Source of the DNA: Actinoplanes palleronii
GTDB lineage: Bacteria; Actinomycetota; Actinomycetes; Mycobacteriales; Micromonosporaceae
Direction of reading: 5' to 3'
Assembly: GCF_016862315.1 (NCBI RefSeq)
Contig: NZ_BOMS01000117.1
Span: 1-47,077 of the forward strand
Length of the DNA stretch: 47,077 nt
This document shows, one piece after another, positions 25,055-33,822 of this stretch. The notes under the pieces were generated by a model. It searched no databases. It had not been told where the DNA came from and saw only the letters and a list, made by a program, of their open reading frames with translations. The first letter of the stretch is position 1. Each line of letters opens with the position of its first letter. Made by a program: the position numbers and the translations under genes.

Positions 25055-25252
25055 ATGCAGGGCACCATCGCCACCTTCGACGCCGGCACCCGCAGCGGCA
25101 CCCTCCTCCTCGACGACGGCTCTGAGCTGGCCTTCGGGTCGGAGGCCTTCGGCCGCTCCGGACTCCGGCTGTTGCGACTCGGGCAGCGGGTCTCGATCGA
25201 GGCCGAACCGGGCGGGCAGGTACACCGGGTGTTAATTCCTGGAATCGTCTAA
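25055..25252 (+). CDS. Cold-shock-domain-like small protein (65 aa)
   Basis: A 65-residue protein reading MQGTIATFDAGTRSGTLLLD. It resembles a cold-shock OB-fold domain (GTIATFDAGTRSGTLLLDDG compared with the GxVKxFNxxKGxGFI pattern) but lacks the aromatic RNA-binding residues of true CspA, so it is a divergent relative at best. It starts 10 nt after cofC ends. Its role is unknown. Confidence 0.65.
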   Translation: MQGTIATFDAGTRSGTLLLDDGSELAFGSEAFGRSGLRLLRLGQRVSIEAEPGGQVHRVLIPGIV

Positions 25253-25307
25253 GTTGATCATTAGCTAGTTCGTTTCACGTTCCGCTCGAACCGGCAATGA
25301 TGGACCC

Positions 25308-27572
25308 ATGCAAACCCCGCCCCGGACCCCCGAGACCCGCCGGCGTGGCCCGAACGGCCGCTTTCTCCCCCCTGCCACGCCCGGCGAGGCCGTCGACGTA
25401 ACCGAGCCGATCGCCGAACCAGTGGTGGAGGTCGAAGTGGAAAGCACCGAGGTGGTTGAGATCTCCGCAGATGTCGAGGACGAATCCGTCGTGGCCGAGG
25501 ACGGCTACTACCTTCCGGATGATCGTTTCCTGAACCGGGAGATGTCCTGGCTCGATTTCAACGCGCGGGTGCTGGCACTCGCCGAGGATCCGGGCACCCC
25601 GCTGCTGGAACGCGCAAAATTCCTGGCGATCTTCGCCAGCAATCTCGACGAGTTCTACATGGTCCGGGTCGCCGGGCTGAAACGACGGCTGAGCGCCGGT
25701 CTTCCGGTCCGTGGCGGTGACCGTTCCCCGCTGCGCCACCAGATCGAGATGATCACCGCGCGCACCGCCGACCTGGTCACCCGGCACGCCGCCTGTTTCG
25801 CCGACGAGGTCCGGCCGAAGCTCGCCGCCGAGGGCATCGAGCTGGTCGGCTGGAAGGAGCTGGACGCGCCGGAGCAGAGCCGGCTGCGCGCCTTCTTCCG
25901 GGAGAAGGTGTTCCCGGTGCTGACCCCGCTCGCGGTGGACCCGGCGCACCCGTTCCCCTACATCTCGAGCCGGTCGCTGAACCTGGCCGTGGCGCTGCGC
26001 TACCCGGACGGCGACAACCCGGAGCTGTTCGCGCGGATCAAGGTGCCGAACAACGTGCCCCGCTTCGTGACCGTGCAGAACGACAGTCGCGGGGTGCGCT
26101 TCCTGCCGATCGAGGACCTGATCGCGAACCACCTGGACCAGCTCTTCCCGGGGATGCAGATCCTCGAGGTGCACGCGTTCCGGGTGACCCGCAACGCCGA
26201 GCTCGAGGTCGACGAGGACCGCGACGAGGACCTGCTGCAGGCCCTCGAGCGGGAGCTGGCGCAGCGCCGGTTCGGTCCGCCGGTCCGGCTCGAGGTCGCC
26301 GCCTCGATCAGCGACCACGTGCTCGACCTGCTGGTCCGCGAGCTCGACATGGACAGTCACGACGTGCTGCGGGTGCCCGGCCTGCTCGACCTGTCCGCGC
26401 TGTGGCAGGTCTTCGGCGAGTGCGACCGCGACGATCTGAAGGACCGCCCTTTCGTACCGGCGACCCATCCGCAGCTGGCGGACGGGGAGGTGCCGCGCAG
26501 CGTCTTCAACCGGCTGCGCGAGTCGGACATCCTGGTGCACCACCCGTACCACTCGTTCTCGACGAGTGTGCAGCGGTTCATCGAGCAGGCGGCCGCCGAC
26601 CCGAACGTGCTGGCCATCAAGCAGACGCTGTACCGCACGTCGGGTGACTCACCGATCGTGGACGCGCTCGTCGACGCGGCCGCCGCCGGCAAGCAGGTGG
26701 TGGTGCTGGTCGAGGTGAAGGCCCGGTTCGACGAGGTCGCCAACATCGCCTGGGCACGCACCCTGGAGCGGGCCGGCTGCCACGTGGTCTACGGCCTGGT
26801 CGGGCTCAAGACGCACTGCAAGACCTCGCTGGTGGTCCGGCAGGAGGGCAACCAGCTGCGGCGGTACTGCCACATCGGCACCGGCAACTACCACCCGAAG
26901 ACCGCCCGGCTCTACGAGGACTTCGGCATGCTGACCGCCGATCCCGAGGTCGGCGCGGACGTCACCGACCTGTTCAACGTGCTCACCGGGTACAGCCGGC
27001 AGACCACGTACCGGCGGCTGCTGGTGGCGCCGCACGGCGTGCGCCGGGGCCTGCTGGAGCGACTGGAGCAGCAGGCCGAGATCGCCCGGGCGGGCGGCCA
27101 GGGCCTGGTCCAGTTCAAGGTGAACTCGCTCGTCGACGAGGAGACCGCGGACGCGTTGTACCGCGCCTCGCAGGACGGCGTGAAGATCGACCTGATCATC
27201 CGCGGGATGTGCGCGCTGCGCCCGGGTGTGCCCGGCCTGTCGGAGAACATCCGGGTCCGCTCGATCGTCGGCCGGTTCCTGGAGCACTCCCGGGTCTTCC
27301 GGTTCGGTGCCGGCGACGACGCGGAGTACTGGATGGGCTCGGCCGACCTGATGCACCGCAACCTGGACCGCCGGGTCGAGGCACTGGTCCGGGTCACCCT
27401 GCCGTCGGCCCGCGCCGAGATGCGCAACGTCCTGGAGCTGTCCATGGCGGAGGGCACCGAGGGCTGGGACCTGGACGCCGACGGCATCTGGCACCGCAAC
27501 AACGGCACCCCCGGCAAGCCGCAGGTCCATCTGCAGGCGGCTCTGCTCAAGCGGGTCATCAAGGGGAGCTGA
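25308..27572 (+). CDS. ppk1: Polyphosphate kinase 1
   Basis: It makes inorganic polyphosphate from ATP. The 754-residue protein has the N-terminal domain start FLNREMSWLDFNARVLALAE, the phospholipase-D-like kinase domains, and the phospho-histidine region RYCHIGTGNYHPKTARLYED (about residues 521-540), holding the autophosphorylated histidine. The C-terminal DRRVEALV is also conserved. About 60 acidic residues precede the family domain. It is followed by mutT1 with a TGATG overlap, as in mycobacteria. Confidence 0.97.
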   Translation: MQTPPRTPETRRRGPNGRFLPPATPGEAVDVTEPIAEPVVEVEVESTEVVEISADVEDESVVAEDGYYLPDDRFLNREMSWLDFNARVLALAEDPGTPLLERAKFLAIFASNLDEFYMVRVAGLKRRLSAGLPVRGGDRSPLRHQIEMITARTADLVTRHAACFADEVRPKLAAEGIELVGWKELDAPEQSRLRAFFREKVFPVLTPLAVDPAHPFPYISSRSLNLAVALRYPDGDNPELFARIKVPNNVPRFVTVQNDSRGVRFLPIEDLIANHLDQLFPGMQILEVHAFRVTRNAELEVDEDRDEDLLQALERELAQRRFGPPVRLEVAASISDHVLDLLVRELDMDSHDVLRVPGLLDLSALWQVFGECDRDDLKDRPFVPATHPQLADGEVPRSVFNRLRESDILVHHPYHSFSTSVQRFIEQAAADPNVLAIKQTLYRTSGDSPIVDALVDAAAAGKQVVVLVEVKARFDEVANIAWARTLERAGCHVVYGLVGLKTHCKTSLVVRQEGNQLRRYCHIGTGNYHPKTARLYEDFGMLTADPEVGADVTDLFNVLTGYSRQTTYRRLLVAPHGVRRGLLERLEQQAEIARAGGQGLVQFKVNSLVDEETADALYRASQDGVKIDLIIRGMCALRPGVPGLSENIRVRSIVGRFLEHSRVFRFGAGDDAEYWMGSADLMHRNLDRRVEALVRVTLPSARAEMRNVLELSMAEGTEGWDLDADGIWHRNNGTPGKPQVHLQAALLKRVIKGS

Positions 27573-28450
27573 TGCTCGAACCGGAACGCGCCGCGGGTGG
27601 CGTCCTCTACCGCCCGGGCGCGAACGGCGTGCGCGAGATCTGCCTCGTGCACCGCCCGCGCTACAACGACTGGAGTCTGCCCAAGGGCACCTTCAAACCC
27701 GACGAGCCGGCCCTGGCCGCCGCGATCCGGGAGGTGGCCGAGGAGACCGGTTCGCCGGGCCTGCCGGAGTTCGGGCTGCCCGAGGTGGCGTACCGGCTGC
27801 CGGACGGGCGGCCGAAGACCGTGCGGTTCTGGCTGATGCGTGCCGGCGGCGACGGCCCGGTGCAGGACACCGCCGAGGTGGACGCGACCGCCTGGCTGCC
27901 GCTGCCGGAGGCCGCCGAACGGCTCACCTATCCGGACGAGCGCACGCTGCTCGCCCTGGTGGCGGGTCTGCCGCCGATCACGTCGGTGACCGCGTTCGTC
28001 CGGCACGCGCACGCCGGCGAGCGCAAGACCTGGTCCGGGCCGGACGCGCTGCGCCCGGTCAGCGCGAAGGGCCGTCGGCAGTCCGAACAGGTCGCCGAAC
28101 GGCTCGCCACGTTCCGGCCGCAGCGGCTGGTCGCGGCCACCCCGCTGCGCTGCTCGCAGACCCTGCAGCCGCTGGCCGCCGCGACCCGGCTGCCGATCGT
28201 GGTGGACAACGCGTTCGCCGAGCCGGAGGACGCGGCCGGGCTGCCCGCCCGGCTGGCCGCCGCCCGGAACCGGCTGGCCGAGCTGCGCTCCACCGAGCGT
28301 GTGGTGGTGTGCAGCCAGGGCAAGGTGATGCCGCCGCTGCTGGCCTTGCTGAACGCGGACGACGACGCCGAGCCGTACACCACCCGCAAGGGCGACGGCT
28401 GGCTGCTCACCTGGTCCGGCGAGCGCCTGCTGGGGATGTCGCCCTGGTGA
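27572..28450 (+). CDS. mutT1: MutT1-type Nudix hydrolase fused to a histidine phosphatase domain
   Basis: The N-terminal Nudix domain carries the box GTFKPDEPALAAAIREVAEE followed by TGS (the last position of the box is Ser rather than hydrophobic). The C-terminal half is a histidine-phosphatase domain with the RHG-type motif VRHAHAGERKTW. This two-domain layout matches mycobacterial MutT1, which cleans oxidised nucleotides and hydrolyses diadenosine polyphosphates. The start overlaps the ppk1 stop (TGATG). The length is 292 residues. Its 3' end overlaps the convergent small membrane gene by 44 bp. Confidence 0.93.
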   Translation: MLEPERAAGGVLYRPGANGVREICLVHRPRYNDWSLPKGTFKPDEPALAAAIREVAEETGSPGLPEFGLPEVAYRLPDGRPKTVRFWLMRAGGDGPVQDTAEVDATAWLPLPEAAERLTYPDERTLLALVAGLPPITSVTAFVRHAHAGERKTWSGPDALRPVSAKGRRQSEQVAERLATFRPQRLVAATPLRCSQTLQPLAAATRLPIVVDNAFAEPEDAAGLPARLAAARNRLAELRSTERVVVCSQGKVMPPLLALLNADDDAEPYTTRKGDGWLLTWSGERLLGMSPW

Positions 28451-28832
28451 CCGGGCGGGCCGGCGCGTGGTCGGCCCGCCAGTACCCGACCAGGTCGCCG
28501 CTGAGCCAGCGGGCGCGCCACAGCTCGTCCCGGCGCGGCTCCCAGTCCCGATAGGGCAGCAGGGCGAACCGCCAGCTCAGCACGCCGGCCAGATACCAGC
28601 CGTAGAGCGGGACGGCGCCGGCCAGGCCGTCCCGGGCGCGGTGTGAGGTCCGCGGGGCGACGGCGGCCACCACCAGGCCGGACCAGCCACAGGTGAGCAG
28701 CCAGTCCAGCGCCGGCCAGTCGGTCGCCTGCTCGGCCAGGTCGCCGAGCGTCCAGCCCGGCACGACCGCCACCGCGAACAGGCCGGCGGCGATGCTCGCG
28801 CGGGCGACCAGGCCCCGCGGTCTGCGTTCCAT
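28407..28832 (-). CDS. Small hypothetical membrane protein (141 aa)
   Basis: No family was recognised. The protein has an arginine-rich N-terminus (MERRPRGLVARA), then about three hydrophobic segments (SIAAGLFAVAVVPGW, WLLTCGWSGLVVAAVAP, and AVPLYGWYLAGVLSW) and a basic C-terminal tail. It lies between mutT1 and hupB on the minus strand, directly after the hupB terminator. The 44-bp overlap with mutT1 lowers certainty in its C-terminal end. Confidence 0.55.
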   Translation of the reverse strand: MERRPRGLVARASIAAGLFAVAVVPGWTLGDLAEQATDWPALDWLLTCGWSGLVVAAVAPRTSHRARDGLAGAVPLYGWYLAGVLSWRFALLPYRDWEPRRDELWRARWLSGDLVGYWRADHAPARPVTRATSPAGARRTR

Positions 28833-28874
28833 GCCCGCACGGTAGGCCCGGCAGGCGCTTCGCTCCCGGGGAAC

Positions 28875-28909
28875 GAAAAGGCGTCCACCCGTACGATGGA
28901 CGCCTTTTC
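28875..28909 (-). terminator. Rho-independent terminator of hupB
   Basis: A perfect 13-bp stem (GAAAAGGCGTCCA with TGGACGCCTTTTC) with a 9-nt loop. It lies 17 nt after the hupB stop and reads with a T-run on the minus strand. Confidence 0.92.
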
Positions 28910-28926
28910 TCCGGAGAACCTGGTGC

Positions 28927-29697
28927 TCAGCGGGCCTTGCGGGTCGAAGCGGCCTTGGCCGTCGCGGCGCCCTTGGCCCGGGCCGGAGCCGCCGCCGGTG
29001 TCGCGGTCTTGCGGGTGGTGGTCTTCTTCGCCGGAGCAGCGGCCTTGGTCGCCGCGGCCTTGGTGGCCGTGCTCTTGGCCGCCGTGGTCTTCGCCGGTGC
29101 CGTCTTCGTCGCCGTGGTCTTCTTCGCCGCGGCCGGCGCGCTCTTCTTCGACGCCGGAGCCGTGGCCTTGGTCGCCGTCGCCTTGGTGGCGGTGGCGGTC
29201 TTGGTAGCCTTGGCCGGCGTCGCCTTGCTGGCGGAGGTCGCGGTCTTCTTCGCCGCGGTGGTCTTCACCGGTGCCGTCTTGGCCGCCGCGGTCTTGGTGG
29301 CCGCGGTCTTCTTGGCCGCCGTGGCGGACGTCGTTTTCGCCGGTGCGGTCGCCGTGGTCTTCTTCGCCGCCGGTGTGGCGGCCGCCTTCTTGACCGTGGC
29401 CGCCTTGGCCACCTTTGCCGGCTTGCCCGCGGCGACGAGTTCGCGGAAGGTGTTGCCGGCCCGGAATGCGGCGACCGACGTCTTCTTCACCTTCACGGCC
29501 TCGCCGGTGCGCGGATTCCGCGCCGTCCGCGCATTGCGAGTCCGCTTCTCCCACGATCCGAAGCCGGTGAGGGAGACCTTGTCTCCCTTGGCGACCGCGT
29601 TCTGCACCTCACTGATGAACGCGTCCAGCGCAATCGTCGCCGTCTTCTTGTCGCCCAGCTTGACGGCGAGCGCCTCAATGAGTTCGGCCTTGTTCAC
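28927..29697 (-). CDS. hupB: HU-type nucleoid protein with long basic tail (HupB/HLP)
   Basis: The first 90 residues are a normal HU domain, MNKAELIEALAVKLGDKKTA ... RNPRTGEAVKVKKTSVAAFRAG, with the DNA-binding arm. A tail of about 160 residues follows, made of Lys/Ala/Thr repeats (AAKKTTAT, APVKTTAAKKTA), as in mycobacterial HupB and other actinobacterial HU-like proteins. The tail likely binds DNA or RNA and compacts the nucleoid. The start is GTG, after GGGAGGAAACC. Its own terminator at 28875 makes it monocistronic. The tail is of low complexity, so its antisense frames are open for long stretches but are not genes. Confidence 0.95.
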   Translation of the reverse strand: MNKAELIEALAVKLGDKKTATIALDAFISEVQNAVAKGDKVSLTGFGSWEKRTRNARTARNPRTGEAVKVKKTSVAAFRAGNTFRELVAAGKPAKVAKAATVKKAAATPAAKKTTATAPAKTTSATAAKKTAATKTAAAKTAPVKTTAAKKTATSASKATPAKATKTATATKATATKATAPASKKSAPAAAKKTTATKTAPAKTTAAKSTATKAAATKAAAPAKKTTTRKTATPAAAPARAKGAATAKAASTRKAR

Positions 29698-29811
29698 GGT
29701 TTCCTCCCGGACGTGAGAACTGGCCCACGCAGGCCATTCTGCGCGCACGGTATGCCCTGTGACCTGGTTACACAAACATTCGCGGCAAAAATCCGTTGTG
29801 TCCCAACGAAA

Positions 29812-29843
29812 TTCGCCCCCACCAGTTACCCGGCGGGGGCGAA
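29812..29843 (-). terminator. Terminator after leuD
   Basis: A 9-bp stem (TTCGCCCCC with GGGGGCGAA) about 15 nt after the leuD stop, with a TTTCG stretch after the hairpin on the minus strand. It separates leuCD from the hupB promoter region. Confidence 0.8.
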
Positions 29844-29857
29844 ATCAACGTCGCGGA

Positions 29858-30448
29858 CTAAAGGACGACGACCGGCTTGAAAGCCGGGCGGTCCTTCTCG
29901 TACGCGCTAATCGCGTCCTCGTGGCGCAACGTGAGTCCGATGTCGTCGAGCCCCTCCAACAGGCGCCAGCGACTGAAATCGTCGATCGCGAACGGGTACG
30001 CGGCGTCATCCACGCGCACCACCCGCTCGGCCAGGTCAACGGTGATCAGCTTTTCCGGCTCGCTCTCGGCCAGGTCCCACAGGCTCTCCACGATCTTCTG
30101 GTCGAGCTGGACCGGCAGCAGGCCCTCCTTGAGCGCGTTGCCCCGGAAGATGTCACCGAACCGGGCCGCGATCACCGCCTTGAAACCCCAGTCGCGCAGC
30201 GCCCAGACGGCGTGCTGCCGGGACGAGCCGGTGCCGAAGTTCGGCCCGGCCACCAGGATCGTGGCGCCCGCGTGGGCCGGGTTGTGCAGCACGAAGCCCG
30301 GGTCCTCGCGCCACGCGCTGAACAGGCCGTCCTCGAAGCCGGTACGGGTGACCCGCTTCAGGTAGACCGCCGGGATGATCTGGTCGGTGTCCACGTCGGA
30401 ACGGCGCAGCGGCATGACCTTGCCGCTGTGGGTGACGAACTTGTCCAT
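29858..30448 (-). CDS. leuD: 3-isopropylmalate dehydratase small subunit
   Basis: This subunit forms the swivel domain that works with LeuC in leucine biosynthesis. The sequence shows FGTGSSRQHAVWALRDWGFKA split over FGTGSSRQHAVWAL and the DVDTDQIIPAVYLKR start. It is 196 residues long. The ATG start is 15 nt after leuC. The leuC-leuD operon is divergent from the IclR gene and precedes a terminator. Confidence 0.96.
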   Translation of the reverse strand: MDKFVTHSGKVMPLRRSDVDTDQIIPAVYLKRVTRTGFEDGLFSAWREDPGFVLHNPAHAGATILVAGPNFGTGSSRQHAVWALRDWGFKAVIAARFGDIFRGNALKEGLLPVQLDQKIVESLWDLAESEPEKLITVDLAERVVRVDDAAYPFAIDDFSRWRLLEGLDDIGLTLRHEDAISAYEKDRPAFKPVVVL

Positions 30449-30463
30449 GTCTGATCCCCTAAC

Positions 30464-31918
30464 TCAGAGGTCGGCGGGGGCGGCCAGCTTGCCGACCACG
30501 GCGGTGGCGGCGGCGACCTGCGGCGAGACCAGGTGGGTACGCCCACCCTTGCCCTGCCGGCCCTCGAAGTTGCGGTTGGAGGTGGACGCTGCGCGCTGCC
30601 CGGGGCTCAGCGTGTCCGGGTTCATGCCGAGGCACATCGAACAACCGGCGAACCGCCACTCGGCGCCGGCATCCGTGAAGATCTTGTCCAGGCCCTCGGC
30701 CTCGGCCTGCTCGCGCACCACGTAGGAGCCGGGGACGATCATCATCCGGACGTTGTCGGCGACCTTGTGGCCACGGATCACGTCGGCGGCGGCCCGCAGG
30801 TCCTCGAGCCGGCCGTTGGTGCACGAGCCGACGAACACCACGTCCACCGGGACGTCCCGGAACGGCGTGCCCGGGGTGAGGTCCATGTACGCCAGCGCGC
30901 GCTCGGCGGCGCCACGCTCCTGCTCGTCCACGAAGTCGTCCGGGCTCGGCACCACGCCGTCCAGCGCGGCACCCTGACCCGGGTTGGTGCCCCAGGTGAT
31001 GAACGGGCTGATCGCCGACGCGTCCAGGATGATCTCGGTGTCGTACTCGGCGCCCTCATCGGTGGCGAGGGTGTTCCAGTACGCCAGCGCGGTGTCCCAC
31101 TGCGCGCCCTGCGGGGCGTGCGCGCGGCCCTTGAGGTACGCGTACGTGGTCTCGTCCGGCGCGATCATGCCGGCCTTGGCGCCCCACTCGATCGACATGT
31201 TGCAGATCGTCATCCGGCCCTCCATGGAGAGCTCCCGGATCGCCGCGCCGCGGTACTCCACGATGTGGCCGTTGCCGCCGCCGGTGCCGGTCTGCGTGAT
31301 CAGGGCGAGGATCAGGTCCTTCGCGCTCACGCCCGGACGCAGCTCGCCGACGACCGTGACGGCCATCGTCTTCGGCTTCGACTGCGGCAGCGTCTGCGTG
31401 GCGAGCACGTGCTCGACCTCACTGGTGCCGATGCCGAAGGCCAGCGCGCCGAACGCGCCGTGCGTCGCGGTGTGCGAGTCACCACAGACGATCGTGGTGC
31501 CCGGCTGGGTGAGGCCCAGCTGCGGGCCGATCACGTGCACGATGCCCTGGTTCACGTCACCGAGCGGGCGGATCTCGACGCCGAACTCGGCGCAGTTCTT
31601 CCGCAGCGTCTCGATCTGGGTGCGCGAGACGGTGTCGGTGATGGTCAGCAGGTCGCCGCGGCGGGTGTTGAAGGCCGGATCCGCATACCCGGTCGGGGTG
31701 TTGTGGTCCTCCGTCGCGAGCGTGAGGTCGGTCCGGCGGACCGGGCGGCCGGCCATCCGGAGACCGTCGAACGCCTGCGGGCTGGTGACCTCATGCAGCA
31801 GGTGCAGGTCGATGTAGAGCAGGTCGGGCTCGCCGTCGGCCGTGCGCACCACGTGGTCATCCCAGACCTTCTCGGCCAGGGTCCTGGGTTTCCCGCCCTG
31901 GGGAGTGACTCCCACCAT
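30464..31918 (-). CDS. leuC: 3-isopropylmalate dehydratase large subunit
   Basis: This aconitase-family [4Fe-4S] enzyme isomerises 2- to 3-isopropylmalate. The conserved cysteines are in VGSCTNGRLED and FAGCSMCLGMN, and the substrate loop GDSHTATHGAFGALAFGIG is present. The length is 484 residues. The ATG is separated from the divergent IclR gene by only 49 bp, so its promoter must overlap the regulator's operator region. Confidence 0.97.
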   Translation of the reverse strand: MVGVTPQGGKPRTLAEKVWDDHVVRTADGEPDLLYIDLHLLHEVTSPQAFDGLRMAGRPVRRTDLTLATEDHNTPTGYADPAFNTRRGDLLTITDTVSRTQIETLRKNCAEFGVEIRPLGDVNQGIVHVIGPQLGLTQPGTTIVCGDSHTATHGAFGALAFGIGTSEVEHVLATQTLPQSKPKTMAVTVVGELRPGVSAKDLILALITQTGTGGGNGHIVEYRGAAIRELSMEGRMTICNMSIEWGAKAGMIAPDETTYAYLKGRAHAPQGAQWDTALAYWNTLATDEGAEYDTEIILDASAISPFITWGTNPGQGAALDGVVPSPDDFVDEQERGAAERALAYMDLTPGTPFRDVPVDVVFVGSCTNGRLEDLRAAADVIRGHKVADNVRMMIVPGSYVVREQAEAEGLDKIFTDAGAEWRFAGCSMCLGMNPDTLSPGQRAASTSNRNFEGRQGKGGRTHLVSPQVAAATAVVGKLAAPADL

Positions 31919-31967
31919 CTGGACATCCTAAATTCTGGAATGTATGTTTCGGCTTGTGGGACACAGT
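31919..31967. promoter_or_regulatory. leuC / IclR divergent intergenic, likely operator
   Basis: A 49-bp AT-richer spacer. The region around AATTCTGGAATGTATG (31930-31945) could hold the IclR binding site and both promoters; on the minus strand TAGGAT precedes leuC and could be its -10. The operator assignment is from context, not from a proven motif. Confidence 0.4.
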
Positions 31968-32654
31968 ATGAGCGGTGTAGGCGTTCTCGACAAGGCGGTT
32001 GTCATCCTCGCCGCATGTGTTGACGGCGCCAGTCTGGCCGAATTGGTAGAGCGCACGAAGCTTCCGCGGGCAACCGCACATCGCCTGGCCCAGGCCTTGG
32101 AGATCCATCGGATGCTGGTCCGGGACACCCAGGGAAGGTGGCGCCCCGGGCCTCGTCTGGGCGAGCTGGCGAACGCGGCACCGGACGTTCTGCTGACCGC
32201 CGCGGAGCCCCTGCTTTCCGCATTGCGGGACGCGACCGGAGAGAGCGCGCAGCTTTACTTGCGTCGGGCCGATGAACGGATCTGCGTCGCCGCGGCCGAG
32301 CGCGCCAGTGGTCTGCGGGACACCGTGCCGGTCGGTTCGGTGCTGCCGATGGTCGCCGGGTCCGCCGCGCAGATCCTGCTCGCCTGGGAGCCGCCGGAGG
32401 CCGTGATGCCGCTGCTGCCGCGCTGCAAGTTCACCGGCCGCACGCTGGCCGAGGTGCGCCGGCGCGGCTGGGCGCAGAGCGTTGCCGAGCGCGAGCCCGG
32501 TGTGGCGAGCGTCTCGGCGCCGATCCGGGACCGGACCGGACGCGTGATCGCGTCGATTTCGATAAGCGGTCCGATCGAACGGCTCGGCCGCCGTCCCGGT
32601 GAGCGTCACGCGATGGCCGTCGTTCGCGCCGGTCAGCGCCTGTCCGGCCTGTAG
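31968..32654 (+). CDS. IclR-family regulator (LtbR/NdgR-like)
   Basis: This 228-residue IclR protein has an N-terminal winged helix (MSGVGVLDKAVVILAACVDG and the recognition helix LPRATAHRLAQALEIH) and a C-terminal effector domain ending VASVSAPIRD and ISISGPIERL. The start at MSGVG is chosen to match the family; an in-frame ATG 24 nt upstream is less likely. Its place divergent from leuCD matches LtbR of Corynebacterium and NdgR of Streptomyces, which regulate leucine and other amino-acid genes. Repression of leuCD is inferred. Confidence 0.9.
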   Translation: MSGVGVLDKAVVILAACVDGASLAELVERTKLPRATAHRLAQALEIHRMLVRDTQGRWRPGPRLGELANAAPDVLLTAAEPLLSALRDATGESAQLYLRRADERICVAAAERASGLRDTVPVGSVLPMVAGSAAQILLAWEPPEAVMPLLPRCKFTGRTLAEVRRRGWAQSVAEREPGVASVSAPIRDRTGRVIASISISGPIERLGRRPGERHAMAVVRAGQRLSGL

Positions 32655-32723
32655 TAGAACCCTCCCCCGCCTTCCCCGCCCGGTCCGGCCCACCCGCCGA
32701 CCGGGCGGTTCCACGCCCAGCCC

Positions 32724-32762
32724 GTGTGAAGTTTCGGCGCGCTCCGCACCCCAACTTCACAC
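32724..32762. terminator. Inverted repeat between IclR and MBL genes
   Basis: GTGTGAAGTT pairs perfectly with AACTTCACAC across a 19-nt loop, between two convergent genes. It is probably a bidirectional terminator, though without a T-run. Confidence 0.55.
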
Positions 32763-32812
32763 GCACACGGGGTCAGCACGCTGCGTGGGGACTTTCGGCG
32801 CGGTTCGCACGG

Positions 32813-33481
32813 TCACGGGGTCCAGATGGCGTTGTCGTGGGCGAAGAGGACCTGGCGGGGGTCCAGGGCCAGCAACCGGTCCAGCCAGGCCGGCGGGAGG
32901 CCGACCCCGGCCCGGCGCCCCAGGACGTCACTCGTGAACGCGGTCGCGTGGTCGTGGCTCTGACCGGCGACGATCACCGTGCCGTCGCCGGTGGTGACCA
33001 CCACCGACTGGTGACCGGGCGTGTGGCCGGGAGTCGGCACGATCAGCACCCCGGGGCAGATCTCCGCGTCGCCGTCCAGCTCCTGCAGCACCGCGCCGGG
33101 ATGGTCGACCAGTCCGGGCAGGTACTGCTCCGAGCTCCGGGCCACCGCCAGCTCGGCGCGCTGGGCGAAGACCGGCACACCCGGCAGCTCGGCGTTGCCA
33201 CCGCAGTGGTCGAAGTGCAGGTGGCAGTTCACCACGTACGAAATCTCGTTGGTCCTGGTCCCCGCGGCCGTGAGGGCCGCCTGCAGTGGGACCCGCCGCG
33301 GCCGGTAATGGGCGTCGACGCCGGGGTCGTGTCCCATCCCGGTGTCGACCAGGATCATGCCGCCGGGATGGTCGATCAGATAGCCGAGTGCCGGCTCGAC
33401 GCGGGGCGCTCCGGTCCCGGTCTCCTCGGCCGGCCGCACGAAGTACCCGTAGTCGACGCGCCGGACAGTGATGTCGGTCAT
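32813..33481 (-). CDS. MBL-fold metallo-hydrolase, AHL-lactonase-like
   Basis: A 222-residue metallo-beta-lactamase-fold enzyme. Metal ligands H87, H89, D91 and H92 are in CHLHFDHCGG, with H153 in PGHTPGHQ and H215 in FAHD. The usual bridging Asp after this (in AGD) is replaced by Gln174 in VIVAGQSHDHA, so the second metal site may be altered or D177 may act instead. The overall layout (long loop before HxHxDH) resembles N-acyl homoserine lactonases, but the substrate cannot be told. The gene is convergent with the IclR gene and lies before the tRNA cluster. Confidence 0.82.
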   Translation of the reverse strand: MTDITVRRVDYGYFVRPAEETGTGAPRVEPALGYLIDHPGGMILVDTGMGHDPGVDAHYRPRRVPLQAALTAAGTRTNEISYVVNCHLHFDHCGGNAELPGVPVFAQRAELAVARSSEQYLPGLVDHPGAVLQELDGDAEICPGVLIVPTPGHTPGHQSVVVTTGDGTVIVAGQSHDHATAFTSDVLGRRAGVGLPPAWLDRLLALDPRQVLFAHDNAIWTP

Positions 33482-33541
33482 CGTCGCAGTATCCGCACGC
33501 CGGCTCGGCCCGGCGGCGGAAATCTGCGGGCAGCAGAAACG

Positions 33542-33577
33542 ACACCGGCCCGCACCGTGATCGGTGCGGGCCGGTGT
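33542..33577 (-). terminator. Terminator of tRNA-Glu copy 1
   Basis: A perfect 15-bp stem (ACACCGGCCCGCACC with GGTGCGGGCCGGTGT) with a 6-nt loop, lying just downstream of tRNA-Glu 1 on the minus strand. Confidence 0.85.
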
Positions 33578-33584
33578 TTCCGGG

Positions 33585-33657
33585 TAGTCCCAGCGGGATT
33601 CGAACCCGCGCTACCGCCGTGAGAGGGCGGCGTCCTAGGCCACTAGACGATGGGACC
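33585..33657 (-). tRNA. tRNA-Glu (CTC)
   Basis: The minus strand folds as a 73-nt cloverleaf. The acceptor stem is GGTCCCA with TGGGACT, with a G1-U72 wobble and A73 as in many actinobacterial tRNA-Glu genes. The anticodon loop reads CCTCTCACG, giving anticodon CTC, and the T-loop is TTCGAAT. CCA is not encoded. The tRNA body is the same as the second copy at 33823. Confidence 0.95.
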
Positions 33658-33781
33658 TCATGTCACCGCGATCTTGCTCGGCGACGGATGAACTCTATCA
33701 GCCGCCCGCCGGATTCCTCGAATCGGCTGCGCGGCACGGGCAGTCCGTGATCCACCCCACACGGATCGGGACCCACCACGC

Positions 33782-33815
33782 AAAACGGCCCACATCCGGA
33801 GATGCGGGCCGTTTC
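33782..33815 (-). terminator. Terminator of tRNA-Glu copy 2
   Basis: An imperfect stem of AAACGGCCC pairing with GGGCCGTTT, plus inner pairs, with a TTTT run on the minus strand. It lies 8 nt downstream of tRNA-Glu 2. Confidence 0.85.
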
Positions 33816-33822
33816 AAGAGCG

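Noticed and set aside
28937..29716. A 259-codon plus-strand frame opposite hupB, rich in Ala/Val
   Set aside because: It is the mirror of the Lys/Ala/Thr repeats of HupB; the repeated codons leave several frames open by composition.
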